A DNA stretch of 64,000 bases from an uncultured Burkholderiales bacterium. Lineage in GTDB: Bacteria; Pseudomonadota; Gammaproteobacteria; Burkholderiales; Eutrophovitaceae. Where the stretch lies: positions 50,319 to 114,318 of the forward strand of contig CATOSA010000030.1 of assembly GCA_951812315.1 (NCBI GenBank), given 5' to 3'. The notes beneath the pieces are model-generated. The model saw only the letters and a program-made list of their open reading frames with translations, searched no databases and was not told where the DNA came from. Made by a program: the position numbers and the translations under genes. Positions 38,197 through 47,837 of the stretch are shown in pieces. Position 1 is the stretch's first letter. Each line of letters starts with the position of its first letter.

Positions 38197-39213
38197 CTAC
38201 CATCGATAGCCAAGTGTGAACAGCCACAACTTGTCTTCGCTACGCCGCCCCGGCGCCGGATTACCATCCCAGCCATAGTTGAACTGAATCGTTGTATCCA
38301 GGCGCTCGATGACCGGCATTCTCAGGCCGGTCCGCGTACGCAGGAACGCGTTACCCGAATCGTCGAGACTGCCGAAATATGCGTCACGGTTAAAGAACTC
38401 CATCTCGGTGTCAAACAGTTTTCGGGAAAAGTCCAGTGCGAATCGCGCGGCCGGGTAATCCTGATCCTTCGCGGTTGTAAAGTCAGTACTGACATAGTTC
38501 GCGCCAAACTCCAGCAATAGATACGTCTTTTTGGTTTCAAATACCTGGTAACCACCGCCGCCACCGAGCGTGGTTCGCAGATTGATGTCCTTGAAGTCGT
38601 CGTTTTCACCGCTAGCATTCGCGTATGCGTACCATTGTTTACTGATGAAATGGTCGTACTTCATGTAGGCGAGCCAGTTCAACTCGGTTTCCGCTCCGTT
38701 GTCCTTGGCGCGGTTAATCTGGCCGCCTACGGTGAAGCGATTCTTGTCGGTGCGCGCGGCGAATTCCGCATTGGCATTGAGCTTGTCCACGTTCGTGTTC
38801 CCCGACGCCGTTGACGCGCCAATGTTCACCCATCCGGAGGTGCGAACCGCCGGTTTGGGCTCATAGCTCAACGACTTCATATTCGCCATGTCAATGGAGT
38901 CGGCCGAATCCAGGTCCTCCGATTCGATTGTCGCCGTGCCGCTGTCACCGCTTGGTATGGTTGCGCGTACCGTGTTCTCTCCAAATGTTACGTACAGGGG
39001 ATTGTCGGTCGAGAACGTCTGCACCTGGGTCCAGTCGATCGTGATTGTCCCCGCATAAGTTGTCTTGATTGACAGTTTTCCATCCGTCAGTTCGACCAGA
39101 GTGCCGCTAATTCTGTCGCCGTTGACAAGCAGAACTTCATCTGCCTGAACACTGGCCACGGCAAACATTGTCACCAGAGCCACAATCAGCCCCATTATTC
39201 TTGCTCTACGCAT
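38197..39213 (-). CDS. DUF481 (YdiY-like) outer-membrane protein
   Basis: The 338-residue product has a signal peptide ending near VQADE, then LLVNGDRISGTLVELTDGKLSIKTTYAGTI, the small N-terminal domain often seen before DUF481. Barrel strands follow: GWVNIGASTASGNTNVDKLN, the DUF481 signature 'salt-induced' motif, and GGGGGYQVFETKKTYLLLEFGANY. The final residues LFTLGYRW end in an aromatic, as for BAM substrates. The role of DUF481 proteins is unknown. Confidence 0.88.
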   Translation of the reverse strand: MRRARIMGLIVALVTMFAVASVQADEVLLVNGDRISGTLVELTDGKLSIKTTYAGTITIDWTQVQTFSTDNPLYVTFGENTVRATIPSGDSGTATIESEDLDSADSIDMANMKSLSYEPKPAVRTSGWVNIGASTASGNTNVDKLNANAEFAARTDKNRFTVGGQINRAKDNGAETELNWLAYMKYDHFISKQWYAYANASGENDDFKDINLRTTLGGGGGYQVFETKKTYLLLEFGANYVSTDFTTAKDQDYPAARFALDFSRKLFDTEMEFFNRDAYFGSLDDSGNAFLRTRTGLRMPVIERLDTTIQFNYGWDGNPAPGRRSEDKLWLFTLGYRW

Positions 39214-39579
39214 TACACCCCCGGATTTACTCGCAGGTCGAAGCCTGAACTTGTTGATAATTGGTTTCTCGAGAAAACTGTGAACTTGCGCTGGTCGATC
39301 GACATAGCCGCACTCTTATATCCGGCCAGAAATATTCGAATCCGCATCTCATTGGTAACAGCCGCGTCTCAGCAATAACAGAAAAGGCGGCTTCGGGATT
39401 AATTCGGTCGCCTCTGGTAAAGTCTTGCGTTCCGTGATCGACGCATCGTTTTTTTCCGTCCTGCGCACTACTTGTGTCGGATAGTTGCCATTTGTCGTTC
39501 GCGCCTGCACGCCGGCTGGCTTCAGATGCATCGTACCGGCGAAACAGATTCTACTTGCTTATCCAGGTTCAATACGCGC
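39214..39579. other. Intergenic between divergent genes
   Basis: This is the promoter region for the leftward DUF481 gene and the rightward monooxygenase. An upstream extension of the monooxygenase frame (from 39472) lacks family sequence and is not taken as coding. No operator or RNA was recognised. Confidence 0.4.
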
Positions 39580-40584
39580 ATGCGACTGTCCATACTTGAT
39601 CAGTCACCGATAATTAGCGGCCACACGCCGGCGGACGCCGTACGTGAAACTATCAAGCTTGCGCAATCTGCGGAAGCCTTTGGCTATCACCGCTATTGGC
39701 TTGCTGAGCATCACAACATGCATGGGCTCGCCGATCCCTGCCCGGAAATATTGCTCTGCGCGCTCGGTGCTGCGACATCGCGCATTCGTATTGGGACCGG
39801 CGGCATATTGCTGCCTTACTACAGCCCGATCAAGATTGCCGAAATTTTCAGGATGTACGAAGCCTTGTATCCGGGACGGCTTGACCTTGGCGTCGGACGC
39901 GCACCTGGTGGCGACATGCTTACCGCAAAGGCGATCAATCCGGTTTCCCTGTACGCAATCGACGCGTTTCCTCAAAAAGTTACAGAAATGGTCGGCTGGC
40001 TGGACGACACGCTAGCCGACGATCACCCGTTCAAACGGGTACGTGCGATGCCGGCCGGCCCGGGCGCTGCACAAGTGTGGTTACTTGGCTCGTCCGACTA
40101 CAGCGGTGCGCTGGCCGCGCAGCTGGGTTTGCGCTTTGCATTTGCCCACTTCATCAATGCGCGCGGCGGCGACGGCGTGAGCAGGGACTACAGAAACAAT
40201 TTCCAGCCATCGCAGCGCGAAGCCGACCCATATTCAATCGTGTGTGTGTTTGTAATCTGCGCGCAAAGTAGCGAAGAGGCAGAACGTCTTGCTGCACCAA
40301 TAGATCATCGCCGCGTACTCATGGCGACAGGCCGGGAGTCACTCGTGCCAACCACCGAAGAAGCGCTTGCCTGGCAATACAACGAACGCGATCGCGCCAT
40401 CATTGCGCGCGAGCGTGAGCGTGCCGTCATCGGTACGCCGGAAACGGTCAAACACAGGTTGCTGGAAATTCAGGACGCGTTTCAAGCCGATGAGCTCATG
40501 CTCATCACGATTACCGGCGACTACGAGAGCAGATTGCGCTCCTACGAACTGGTGGCGAACGCATTCGAACTTCGGGCGGCTTGA
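39580..40584 (+). CDS. Luciferase-like flavin-dependent oxidoreductase (MsnO8-type)
   Basis: ATG 39580 opens MRLSILDQSPIISGHTPADA, the usual N-terminus of this LLM group, so the longer frame from 39472 is rejected. The 334-residue protein has YWLAEHHNMHGLADPCPEIL, IRIGTGGILLPYYSPIKIAE and LDLGVGRAPGGDM, classic flavin/active-site blocks of the bacterial-luciferase fold. These enzymes use FMNH2 and O2. The substrate is unknown. It overlaps or abuts the MFS transporter gene that follows, so the pair probably forms one unit. Confidence 0.93.
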   Translation: MRLSILDQSPIISGHTPADAVRETIKLAQSAEAFGYHRYWLAEHHNMHGLADPCPEILLCALGAATSRIRIGTGGILLPYYSPIKIAEIFRMYEALYPGRLDLGVGRAPGGDMLTAKAINPVSLYAIDAFPQKVTEMVGWLDDTLADDHPFKRVRAMPAGPGAAQVWLLGSSDYSGALAAQLGLRFAFAHFINARGGDGVSRDYRNNFQPSQREADPYSIVCVFVICAQSSEEAERLAAPIDHRRVLMATGRESLVPTTEEALAWQYNERDRAIIARERERAVIGTPETVKHRLLEIQDAFQADELMLITITGDYESRLRSYELVANAFELRAA

Positions 40585-40586
40585 GC

Positions 40587-41786
40587 ATGGCGGCAAACTC
40601 AGAGCTTCGCGAACGCACGATGTTGCTCGTGCTCGCCGGCGTCCAGTTCACGCACCTGATGGACTTCATGGTGATGATGCCGCTAGGACCGCAGTTCATG
40701 CGCATCTGGGACATCAGCGCCGGCGAGTTTGCGGTGATGGTGTCCGCTTATACCCTGTCTGGTGCGATTGCGTCGGTTTTGTGCGCACTGTATGTCGATC
40801 GCTTCGACCGAAAACGTACGCTCCTTTTCCTGTATGGCGGGTTCGTCGTATCAACTTTGCTGTGTGCAGCCGCAACGGACTTCGGATGGCTACTCGCAGC
40901 CCGTACGGTCAGTGGCGCATTCGGCGGTGTTGCCGGTGCAGCCGTGTATTCCATCATCGGCGACGTCATTCCTGAATCGCGCCGGGGAACCGCAATGGGC
41001 ATTGTGATGACCGCGTTTCCAATCTCGGCAGTCGCCGGCGTACCGCTCGGATTGACGCTCGCCAATATCTTTGACTGGCGCGCGCCTTTCATATTCATGG
41101 CGGTTATCTCGACAATCGTTCTGATTGGTGTCGCCTGGATGCTGCCGTCCATGAAGGCACATGTGAAACAGGCAAGATCACACAATCCATTACGCCAGGC
41201 AGTTGCAGTGTTCTCAAACACGAATCACCTGCGCGCATTCACGCTCACTGCGGTCATGATATTCGGAGGCTTCTCGGTGATACCGTTCATGTCACCGTAC
41301 ATGGTCGGAAACGTCGGCCTCGGTGAGACTGATCTGCCGTGGCTCTATTTCTTCGGTGGGCTTGCAACGGTATTTACGTCAAGACTGTGGGGACGCATGT
41401 CTGATCGCCACGGCAAGCTCAGAATGTTCACGATCATCTCGTGCATATCGGTCATTCCGCTGTTGCTCGCGACCAACCTTCCGCCGGCACCAGTCTGGGC
41501 CGCAGTACTGGTGATGGTGCTGTTCATGATTTTTGTGTCCGGGCGCTTTGTGCCTGCAATGGCCATCGTCACCGCAGCCGCGCAACCACCGCTGCGCGGC
41601 TCTTTTCTGAGCTTCAATTCTGCAATTCAGCAGCTTGGCTCGAGCGCCGCAACACTTTCGGCAGGACTGATCATAGGAAGAACTGCAAGCGGCATGCTGG
41701 CGGGCTTCTGGGTCAGCGGCCTGATCGCGGTGACCTGCACGTTCATTGCTATCTGGCTGGCGCGAAAGGTCACGACAGTCAGCTAG
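40587..41786 (+). CDS. MFS transporter (AraJ/drug-efflux type)
   Basis: The product has about 399 residues and 12 predicted helices. ATG 40587 is taken; an in-frame TTG at 40581 overlapping the previous stop (TTGA) is an alternative. MFS signatures are LYVDRFDRKRTLLFLYGG (between helices 2 and 3), ARTVSGAFGGVAGAAVYSIIGD and LWGRMSDRHGKLRMF (between helices 8 and 9). It probably exports a small molecule linked to the adjacent flavin oxidoreductase. Confidence 0.9.
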   Translation: MAANSELRERTMLLVLAGVQFTHLMDFMVMMPLGPQFMRIWDISAGEFAVMVSAYTLSGAIASVLCALYVDRFDRKRTLLFLYGGFVVSTLLCAAATDFGWLLAARTVSGAFGGVAGAAVYSIIGDVIPESRRGTAMGIVMTAFPISAVAGVPLGLTLANIFDWRAPFIFMAVISTIVLIGVAWMLPSMKAHVKQARSHNPLRQAVAVFSNTNHLRAFTLTAVMIFGGFSVIPFMSPYMVGNVGLGETDLPWLYFFGGLATVFTSRLWGRMSDRHGKLRMFTIISCISVIPLLLATNLPPAPVWAAVLVMVLFMIFVSGRFVPAMAIVTAAAQPPLRGSFLSFNSAIQQLGSSAATLSAGLIIGRTASGMLAGFWVSGLIAVTCTFIAIWLARKVTTVS

Positions 41787-42291
41787 AACTCCGGTCACAA
41801 CAGCCGCCGCGTTCGTTGCCAGGAAGATGCCGGTATTCGCGCCAAACGCGTTCAAGACTGCACGCAATACACCCGCGTCGTCGACGGTCCCGTCGTACCA
41901 CCATTACTGTCATAACATTGATGCCGTCATAACATCATTACCCTCAAATCGTTGCCGATGTCGTATTGCAGTGGCGACAGTCCGAAGAACGATTCCCGGA
42001 CACAATAGTCGCACGGGCCATGGGCATCGAAGTGGGTGGCGAAGGCATCGCCGGGATATCGGCAACGCCGTCATTTTCCGCACAGTCTGCAATCAAGAAA
42101 TGCGCTGCCTCTGCCATAAAATCAGGCAATTACGGGGCAATGTCGCCCTCAAATTTTGGCATGGCGATTGCAACATTGAGCATGCAGGGAGGGACCAGAT
42201 GCGCAATAGTGGTCGGGATCAGTTGCCACCCGGCTTGCACATCTACCCACCTGCACCATTCCTGATGACTGCCGATTACGGCAACGTCCAA
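41787..42291. other. 500-bp region without a supported gene
   Basis: Two frames overlap here on opposite strands (41966-42265 plus, 41944-42129 minus), and a minus-strand stretch reading GVLRAVLNAFGANTGIFLA lies near 41805-41865. None has a start with a ribosome-binding site or a recognisable family. It may contain a gene remnant. A CATAACATTGATGCCGTCATAACATC short repeat (CATAACAT twice) lies at 41910-41936. Confidence 0.35.
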
Positions 42292-43161
42292 TCACCTGCC
42301 GGGTTTCGCCTCTATTCTCTCGGCAATCGCCAGAATCCGGTACATGGATCGAACCACCGGAAGTTCGATCAACTCATCGTCGACAACGACCAATCCTGTA
42401 GTGTCTTTTTCGAATGCTGCGCACACTTTACGCGCCTTTTCGACAGTCTGCTCATCCGGAGTGAACGCCTTGTGTATCAGCGGTAACTGGTTGGGGTGTA
42501 TCGATGCCTTGCCGGTAAATCCGAGTGCAGCACAACGTGTCGCCTCCTGGCCCAGGCCGGTTGGATCGTCCAGATTCAGAAACGGCACGTCGAGTAAATC
42601 TATACCCGCCGACGCAGCGGCATGCACCAGCCGCGAGCGTGTATAGAGCAACGGTTCCCATTCCTTCTTGCAGCGCAAGTCCGCCGACATGTCGACCGCG
42701 CCAAGAATCATGGAATCGATGCGATCAGATGCACGCGCGATATCGGCCGCCTTCTCGAGTGCATCATTTGTTTCCACAATGACGCAGAAACGCACGTTGC
42801 GTGCAGCACCTGCAGACAGCAGCGTCTCGATGAGTTGTACCTCTTCAGGTGAGCGAATCTTCGGCAGCATGATCGACGGTGGCGGACTTTCGGATTCGAT
42901 CATTGCCGTCAAATCCTTCAAACCATCGGGCGTCGACAAACCATTAATGCGTACCATTCGCTCGACGTGCGGATGGGTATCTTCCGCGAACAACGGCATG
43001 GTTATTTCCCGCGCTTCGGCCTTGCGCGGCAGTGCCACTGCGTCTTCCAGATCAATACAGACGATGTCGGCACCGGAATCAAGCGCCTTGCGGTACCGGT
43101 CGGGCCGCAATCCAGGGACGAACAGCAGGCTGCGGCGAGGGCGCGTATTAAATTCACTCAT
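42292..43161 (-). CDS. HpcH/HpaI aldolase/citrate lyase family (CitE-like)
   Basis: The 289-residue protein begins RPRRSLLFVPGLRPDRYRKAL, the CitE-like N-terminus. IDLEDAVALPRKAEAR holds a metal-ligand acid, MLPKIRSPEEVQLIE and FCVIVETNDALEKAADIA hold the active-site glutamate, and LGAVDMSADL and GKASIHPNQLPLIHKAF complete the family pattern. Relatives cleave or hydrolyse malyl-CoA, citramalyl-CoA or methylmalyl-CoA. There is no citrate-lyase operon here, so a stand-alone acyl-CoA lyase or thioesterase is likely. Confidence 0.9.
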   Translation of the reverse strand: MSEFNTRPRRSLLFVPGLRPDRYRKALDSGADIVCIDLEDAVALPRKAEAREITMPLFAEDTHPHVERMVRINGLSTPDGLKDLTAMIESESPPPSIMLPKIRSPEEVQLIETLLSAGAARNVRFCVIVETNDALEKAADIARASDRIDSMILGAVDMSADLRCKKEWEPLLYTRSRLVHAAASAGIDLLDVPFLNLDDPTGLGQEATRCAALGFTGKASIHPNQLPLIHKAFTPDEQTVEKARKVCAAFEKDTTGLVVVDDELIELPVVRSMYRILAIAERIEAKPGR

Positions 43162-43450
43162 GGCAATCAGGTTTCTGTAATCTGAAAGTCCAGCATGCTA
43201 AAGGAATTGGCAGTGGCCTGCATATTTCACGAAGGATTCGCTTTCAGGGGAAATGTGCCTGGGGAATCTCTGATCAATTCTCACGCGCTCAGAGTTTGAC
43301 ACGAGTGCGCCGGATCGACCGGTTTTCATGACAAGAACAGGAATCGAGACCGTGAACCCCATGTAACGTGCTATTGCGTTGGAGCGGCATCGTTGCGACT
43401 ATCGCTCTATTGGCCAGCACATCCATGCGCACGTTGCATTCGGGGGACCG

Positions 43451-44473
43451 ATGATTTCTGAACAACAACTACAGGACTGGCGCGAGCGCGCACTGCGCTT
43501 AGAAGGAGAAGTCAGCAAAGCGATCATTGGCCAGCAAGACACGCTACGGATGATCAACGTTGCCCTGTTCGCGCGCGGACACGTTCTTCTCGAAGGCGAT
43601 GTCGGTGTCGGCAAGACGACGGTTCTGCGCGCTTTCTCTCGTGCCGTGGGTGGTGACTTCGAAAGGATCGAAGGAACGGTCGACCTCATGCCCGGCGATC
43701 TGATTTATCACACGTATGTCGATGAACAAGGTAAACCGCGCATTGAGCCGGGGCCTCTGCTTCGCCATGGCGAGCGATTGACCACATTTTTCTTCAACGA
43801 GGTCAACCGTGCGCGTCCGCAAGTCCAGTCGCTGCTTCTTCGCGCGATGGCCGAACGCAGCGTTTTTGCGTTCAACCGGGAGTTTCAATTCCCGCACATG
43901 ACGGTGTTCGCCGACCGCAACCGGGTCGAGAAGGAGGAGACGTTTGAACTCGCCGCGGCGGCGCGCGACCGGTTCATGTTCGAATTGCGCATGCCGACGC
44001 CGGTCGACGCTGCGACGCGACGCGCACTGGTGTTTGATCCGGACTTTTACGACGCCGACAAGCTGATCGAGCGTGTCGCCGCCGGCATCCTGCCTTGGGA
44101 TGAACTAAATCAAATCGGCGCCGCAATACAGGAAAGCGTAAGCGCCAGCGACGCGCTCGTGCATTACGTGATGGACCTGTGGGATGCGACCCGGATGCCG
44201 CACAAACACGCTGTACGCCTGAGCGGTGTCGACATGGACAAACTGATTCTCGCCGGTGCGAGTCCGCGCGGGATGATGGCACTGGTTCGCGCGGCCCGGG
44301 TTGTCGCGTGGCTCGCGGGCCGACGCCACCTTGTTCCGGACGATGTGCAAGCCGTCGCGCCTGCGGTGCTGGGCCACCGGATATTTTTTACACCAGTGTA
44401 CGAACTACGACGCGCCGAGCTTGCAGAAGAACTCGTCTCGCAGATTGTCGAAAAAGTCGCCACGCCGCGTTAG
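43451..44473 (+). CDS. mxaR: MoxR-type AAA+ ATPase (MxaR-like)
   Basis: ATG 43451 follows GGGGGA and gives 340 residues. Walker A is LEGDVGVGKTTVLR (about 48-60). The Walker B position reads FFFNEVNRARPQ, with Asn where MoxR proteins usually have Asp. Sensor-type blocks follow (VFADRNRVEKEETFELAAAARDRF). MoxR ATPases act as chaperones with vWA proteins. Gene order (ATPase, DUF58, membrane protein, vWA, small membrane protein, vWA) is that of mxaRSACKL, required for methanol dehydrogenase maturation in methylotrophs. No mxaF/xoxF is in view. Confidence 0.85.
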   Translation: MISEQQLQDWRERALRLEGEVSKAIIGQQDTLRMINVALFARGHVLLEGDVGVGKTTVLRAFSRAVGGDFERIEGTVDLMPGDLIYHTYVDEQGKPRIEPGPLLRHGERLTTFFFNEVNRARPQVQSLLLRAMAERSVFAFNREFQFPHMTVFADRNRVEKEETFELAAAARDRFMFELRMPTPVDAATRRALVFDPDFYDADKLIERVAAGILPWDELNQIGAAIQESVSASDALVHYVMDLWDATRMPHKHAVRLSGVDMDKLILAGASPRGMMALVRAARVVAWLAGRRHLVPDDVQAVAPAVLGHRIFFTPVYELRRAELAEELVSQIVEKVATPR

Positions 44474-44492
44474 CGCAGAAACGAACAGGGCG

Positions 44493-45347
44493 ATGGCCAC
44501 AGCGCAAGCATTTCACTACCGCATGCCGCGACGCGTTGCCGGCCAGCGTCCCGGCTCACATCGTGGATCGAGTCTTGGCGCGGGCCAGGAGTTTGTATCC
44601 CACGCGAATTTGTATGACAGACCGGACCCGAGGCGGCTGGATCTGCGCGCCAGTGTGCGCAGCCTGAGTCGCGAGTGGCTGGTACGCGTAAGTCGTCAGC
44701 GCGCCGGTGTGACAGTTCAGGCGGTGGTGGATGTGTCAGCGTCGATGGCGTTTGGAGCGCACACGCCCAAACTGCAAGTCGCCGCGGATTTCGTCGAGGC
44801 ACTTGCATTTAGCACCTTCCGCGCCGGAGACGCACTCGGCATGGTGGCTTTTGACGCTACCGAACGCGCCGATCTGTTCGTGCCTGCGATGCTCAATCGC
44901 GGCATGGGTGAGGTTATGTCGCGCTTGATTCGCCAGTGCCGGACCGCGCCTGGCAGCGTCGCCGGCCTGGAGCAGGCCGTCGCGCGATTGGCGCCACGGT
45001 CAGGTCTAGTTTTTCTGATGTCGGACTTTCATTGGTCGCTCGATCGACTCGGCCCGGTCGTTGATGCGCTTGCGCACAACTTTGTCGTGCCGATGATCAT
45101 CTGGGACCAGGCTGAGATCGAACCACCCGCACAGGACGCCATTGCCGCACTGGATGATTCCGAATCCGGCACTTCCCGCACGCTGTGGATACGCCCGCTT
45201 TTGCGCGCACGATGGCGTGACAACGTCGCGAATCGGAAGCGTGAGCTCGATCGTTTCTTTGCCGCCCGGTCGATGCGCCCTTTCTACGTGACCGGCGCAT
45301 TCGGCGCCGACGCCATGTCCGAATATTTCTTCGAGGTAAACGCGTGA
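44493..45347 (+). CDS. mxaS: DUF58/vWA-like protein (MxaS-like)
   Basis: ATG 44493 (MATAQAFHYRMPRRVAGQRP) gives 284 residues. RPGSHRGSSLGAGQEFVSHANLYDRPDPRRLDL is the DUF58 core ('S-x-xxG-x-dF-xxxr-Y-xxGDdxR' type). DVSASM and LVFLMSDFHW form a vWA-like fold. The start lies 19 bases after the ATPase stop, and the stop overlaps the next start (GTGA). DUF58 proteins pair with MoxR ATPases in complex assembly. Confidence 0.85.
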   Translation: MATAQAFHYRMPRRVAGQRPGSHRGSSLGAGQEFVSHANLYDRPDPRRLDLRASVRSLSREWLVRVSRQRAGVTVQAVVDVSASMAFGAHTPKLQVAADFVEALAFSTFRAGDALGMVAFDATERADLFVPAMLNRGMGEVMSRLIRQCRTAPGSVAGLEQAVARLAPRSGLVFLMSDFHWSLDRLGPVVDALAHNFVVPMIIWDQAEIEPPAQDAIAALDDSESGTSRTLWIRPLLRARWRDNVANRKRELDRFFAARSMRPFYVTGAFGADAMSEYFFEVNA

Positions 45348-46255
45348 CTTCCACGAAGCGCAGCGCACTGGCTGGAATTCTCTCGGCGATCGCGTTCGCG
45401 ATCCCGGCGACCGGCACCGTGCTCGCGGCCGCGCCGGATAGCCGTTCGGCAACATTGACAAGAATGGCCGTCGTCGAACAACCGCGCGCTTTCAGTTACG
45501 TGATCGGCGACGTGTTCAGCCAGCGCATTCTTCTACAGATCGACGGCAAACGTTTCGAACCAGCGACGATGCCGCCAACGGAACGTGTAGGCGTGTGGCT
45601 TGAACGGCGTGCATTCAGCGTCGAAACGAATCTGGACGGGCGTGACTGGCTGACGGTGGACTATCAAATCATCAACTCGCCGCAGCAACCTGCCTGGGTC
45701 AGCGTTCCCGCGTGGCGTCTGCCGTCAAAGTCAGGGTCCGATGCGTTGCGAATCGGCGAGTGGCGCATCAGCGCATCGCCACTGAGTCCATTCGAATCAT
45801 TTTCCACGGACAGTCCAAAAGGCTTGAGGCCTGATCGCCCCGCGCCGGGTATCTCGACAAAGCCAATACAGCGACAGGTTGCTTTCTGGTCAGGTGCGTC
45901 ATTGCTGACGGTGCTGACGTGGCTGAGCTGGTTCGTGTGGCGCAATTTTCAAACATCCCGCGAACGACCGTTCGGACGTGCATTGCGGGAGATGCGTCCG
46001 TTGGACGACAAGTCGCCGCTTGCCTGGCGCGCGCTACACCGTGCATTCGACAGAGTTGCCGGCCAGGTTACGCAAACCGCGACTTTGGCGATCCTGTTTG
46101 AGAAAGCGCCTCAGCTAAGCCCGTTGCAGTCGAAGATAGAAACATTCTTCGAACAATCGAGCGCGCTTTTCTTTGGCGAGGGGCTCCCCCCCAATCCAAT
46201 GTCGATACGTAAGTTGTGCGCTGAACTGCGGCGCATTGAAAAGCGGCACGAGTAA
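45344..46255 (+). CDS. mxaA: MxaA-like membrane-anchored periplasmic protein
   Basis: A GTG at 45344 overlaps the mxaS stop. The 303-residue product has a signal/anchor (about 8-28), a periplasmic domain of about 150 residues (YVIGDVFSQRILLQIDGKRFEP, then RRAFSVETNLDGRDWLTVDYQI) and one central helix (VAFWSGASLLTVLTWLSWFVW, about 181-200). The C-terminal cytoplasmic domain carries FGRALREMRPL. Topology and place match MxaA, implicated in calcium insertion into methanol dehydrogenase. Function here is inferred from gene order. Confidence 0.8.
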   Translation: MTSTKRSALAGILSAIAFAIPATGTVLAAAPDSRSATLTRMAVVEQPRAFSYVIGDVFSQRILLQIDGKRFEPATMPPTERVGVWLERRAFSVETNLDGRDWLTVDYQIINSPQQPAWVSVPAWRLPSKSGSDALRIGEWRISASPLSPFESFSTDSPKGLRPDRPAPGISTKPIQRQVAFWSGASLLTVLTWLSWFVWRNFQTSRERPFGRALREMRPLDDKSPLAWRALHRAFDRVAGQVTQTATLAILFEKAPQLSPLQSKIETFFEQSSALFFGEGLPPNPMSIRKLCAELRRIEKRHE

Positions 46256-47271
46256 TGGGCGCCCTACTCGACTTTACACAACCGTGGATGCTAATGGCAT
46301 TGCCACTTGCCCTGCTGCCCTTGCTCCCGAACCGCCGCGACACACTTCAGTTCTCTCATCTGGCATGGCTACCGGCCGATCGGGCCGGACACATGCTCTC
46401 GACCGCGTGGCGCGCGTGTGCACTGCTGGCTATTGCCAGTGTCGTGCTTGCGTTGGCCGGTCCGGGACGTTCACAAACGCAAGTGATGCGAACCGGAACC
46501 GGCGCCGAGATCCTCGTACTTATAGACCGCAGCCGCAGCATGGACGAGCGTATGCTGACCAGCGATTGGCAAACGCTTGATCCACTGGTGGTGCGTTACC
46601 AGGCGCAGTCGCGCGGGCAACCCAAAGGAAAGGCAGCCCGTGACCTGTTGTCGAAATTTGTCGACGAGCGCCCGCACGACCGCTTCGGGTTGATGTGTTT
46701 CAGCGCCAACCCGATCCACGTCGCTCCGATTACGCGCCGCACAGAATTTATCCAGGCCGGGATCACGGCCGGCGGAGTCGGCCGAGGTCTTACCAACACA
46801 GATGTCGGCTGGGCACTGAATTCAGCAATCCAGGCGTTTGATCAACGCGCCTATTCCGGCAGCCGCATCATTCTGCTGGTATCGGACGGCGGCGCCAAGC
46901 TGGCTACTGACGTGCGCCGGCAACTGCGCGAGGGACTATTGCGCAACCGGATCACTTTGAACTGGATCTATCTCAGGTCCGTCAACGGCGCCGACTTCAA
47001 CGCGATAAGCGAGCAGTCTGAAACGCTTCCGGAGATTGCATTGCATCGCTTCTTTCAAAGCCTGCAAACGCCGTACACCGCCTACCAGGCGATGAGCCCC
47101 CAGGACCTTGCTGACGCGGTCACTGACATCGGAAATCAGCAACACTTTCCAATCGACTTCATCGAGCAGATTCCTCGCCGCGACTACAGCCGCTACTTTC
47201 TGGCCACGGCCGCCTTCTTCTGTGCAATGTTGCTGGCATATCGCGCTTTTCGGTTGCGAGAATGGTCATGA
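46255..47271 (+). CDS. mxaC: von Willebrand A membrane protein (MxaC-like)
   Basis: The 338-residue protein begins with a BatA-type N-terminus (FTQPWMLMALPLALLPLLPN), a second helix and then a vWA domain with an intact MIDAS (LIDRSRSMDERM, later LLVSDGG). A C-terminal helix (FLATAAFFCAMLLAYRAF) anchors it. Start and previous stop share bases (TAATG). It is probably the metal-dependent partner of the MoxR-like ATPase in the inner membrane. Confidence 0.87.
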   Translation: MGALLDFTQPWMLMALPLALLPLLPNRRDTLQFSHLAWLPADRAGHMLSTAWRACALLAIASVVLALAGPGRSQTQVMRTGTGAEILVLIDRSRSMDERMLTSDWQTLDPLVVRYQAQSRGQPKGKAARDLLSKFVDERPHDRFGLMCFSANPIHVAPITRRTEFIQAGITAGGVGRGLTNTDVGWALNSAIQAFDQRAYSGSRIILLVSDGGAKLATDVRRQLREGLLRNRITLNWIYLRSVNGADFNAISEQSETLPEIALHRFFQSLQTPYTAYQAMSPQDLADAVTDIGNQQHFPIDFIEQIPRRDYSRYFLATAAFFCAMLLAYRAFRLREWS

Positions 47272-47837
47272 AGCGCCGCTACGTACACATTATCTTCGGC
47301 TGCGCAGCGCTCGGTTTCGCGTTACTCGCCGCATATCACGGCGCCCGGCTTGAGCATGCCAGACAGGTGAATGACGCTATCAAACGTGCGGGTGCAGTAC
47401 GAATCGACCCTGTACAGATCGAAGCTGCCAGGCTGGACACTTCCGTGCCCGAAGCAGTGTTCGCTCGCGCACTTGCGCTTTCAGCAATTGGCGATTATCG
47501 CGACGCAGCGAAGACCTACAAGACGTTCGTCCAGGACAAATCTTCCGGTTTGCGGACAGACGCACTATTCAACCTCGGAAATTTGTACCTTCAAGAAGCA
47601 CTCGAAAACGGGTCCGAAGCGGCCATTCGGTCCTTGCCCCTCATCGAACTGGCGAAGCAAAGCTACCGCGATTTGCTGCGTGATGATCCGATGGACTGGG
47701 ATGCACGTTACAACCTTGAACTCGCGCTGCGTCTCGCGCCTGAAGTTTCCGACGCAGCCATTGTAGAAAGCGGCCCTGAAGTCTGGAACAGACGGGTACT
47801 TCGGGCAACGCCGGGATTCCGGATCGAGTTGCCGTGA
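47268..47837 (+). CDS. mxaK: MxaK-like small TPR-like membrane protein
   Basis: ATG 47268 overlaps the mxaC stop (ATGA) and gives 189 residues. One N-terminal helix (YVHIIFGCAALGFALLAAYH) is followed by tetratricopeptide-like helices: AVFARALALSAIGDYRDAAKTY, LFNLGNLYLQEAL and DARYNLELALRLAP. Its size, topology and place between two vWA genes match MxaK. Confidence 0.82.
   Translation: MKRRYVHIIFGCAALGFALLAAYHGARLEHARQVNDAIKRAGAVRIDPVQIEAARLDTSVPEAVFARALALSAIGDYRDAAKTYKTFVQDKSSGLRTDALFNLGNLYLQEALENGSEAAIRSLPLIELAKQSYRDLLRDDPMDWDARYNLELALRLAPEVSDAAIVESGPEVWNRRVLRATPGFRIELP

Noticed and set aside
42292..43161. Assignment of the CitE-like gene as citE of citrate lyase
   Set aside because: No citD, citF or citC neighbours, so a stand-alone lyase/thioesterase is more likely.
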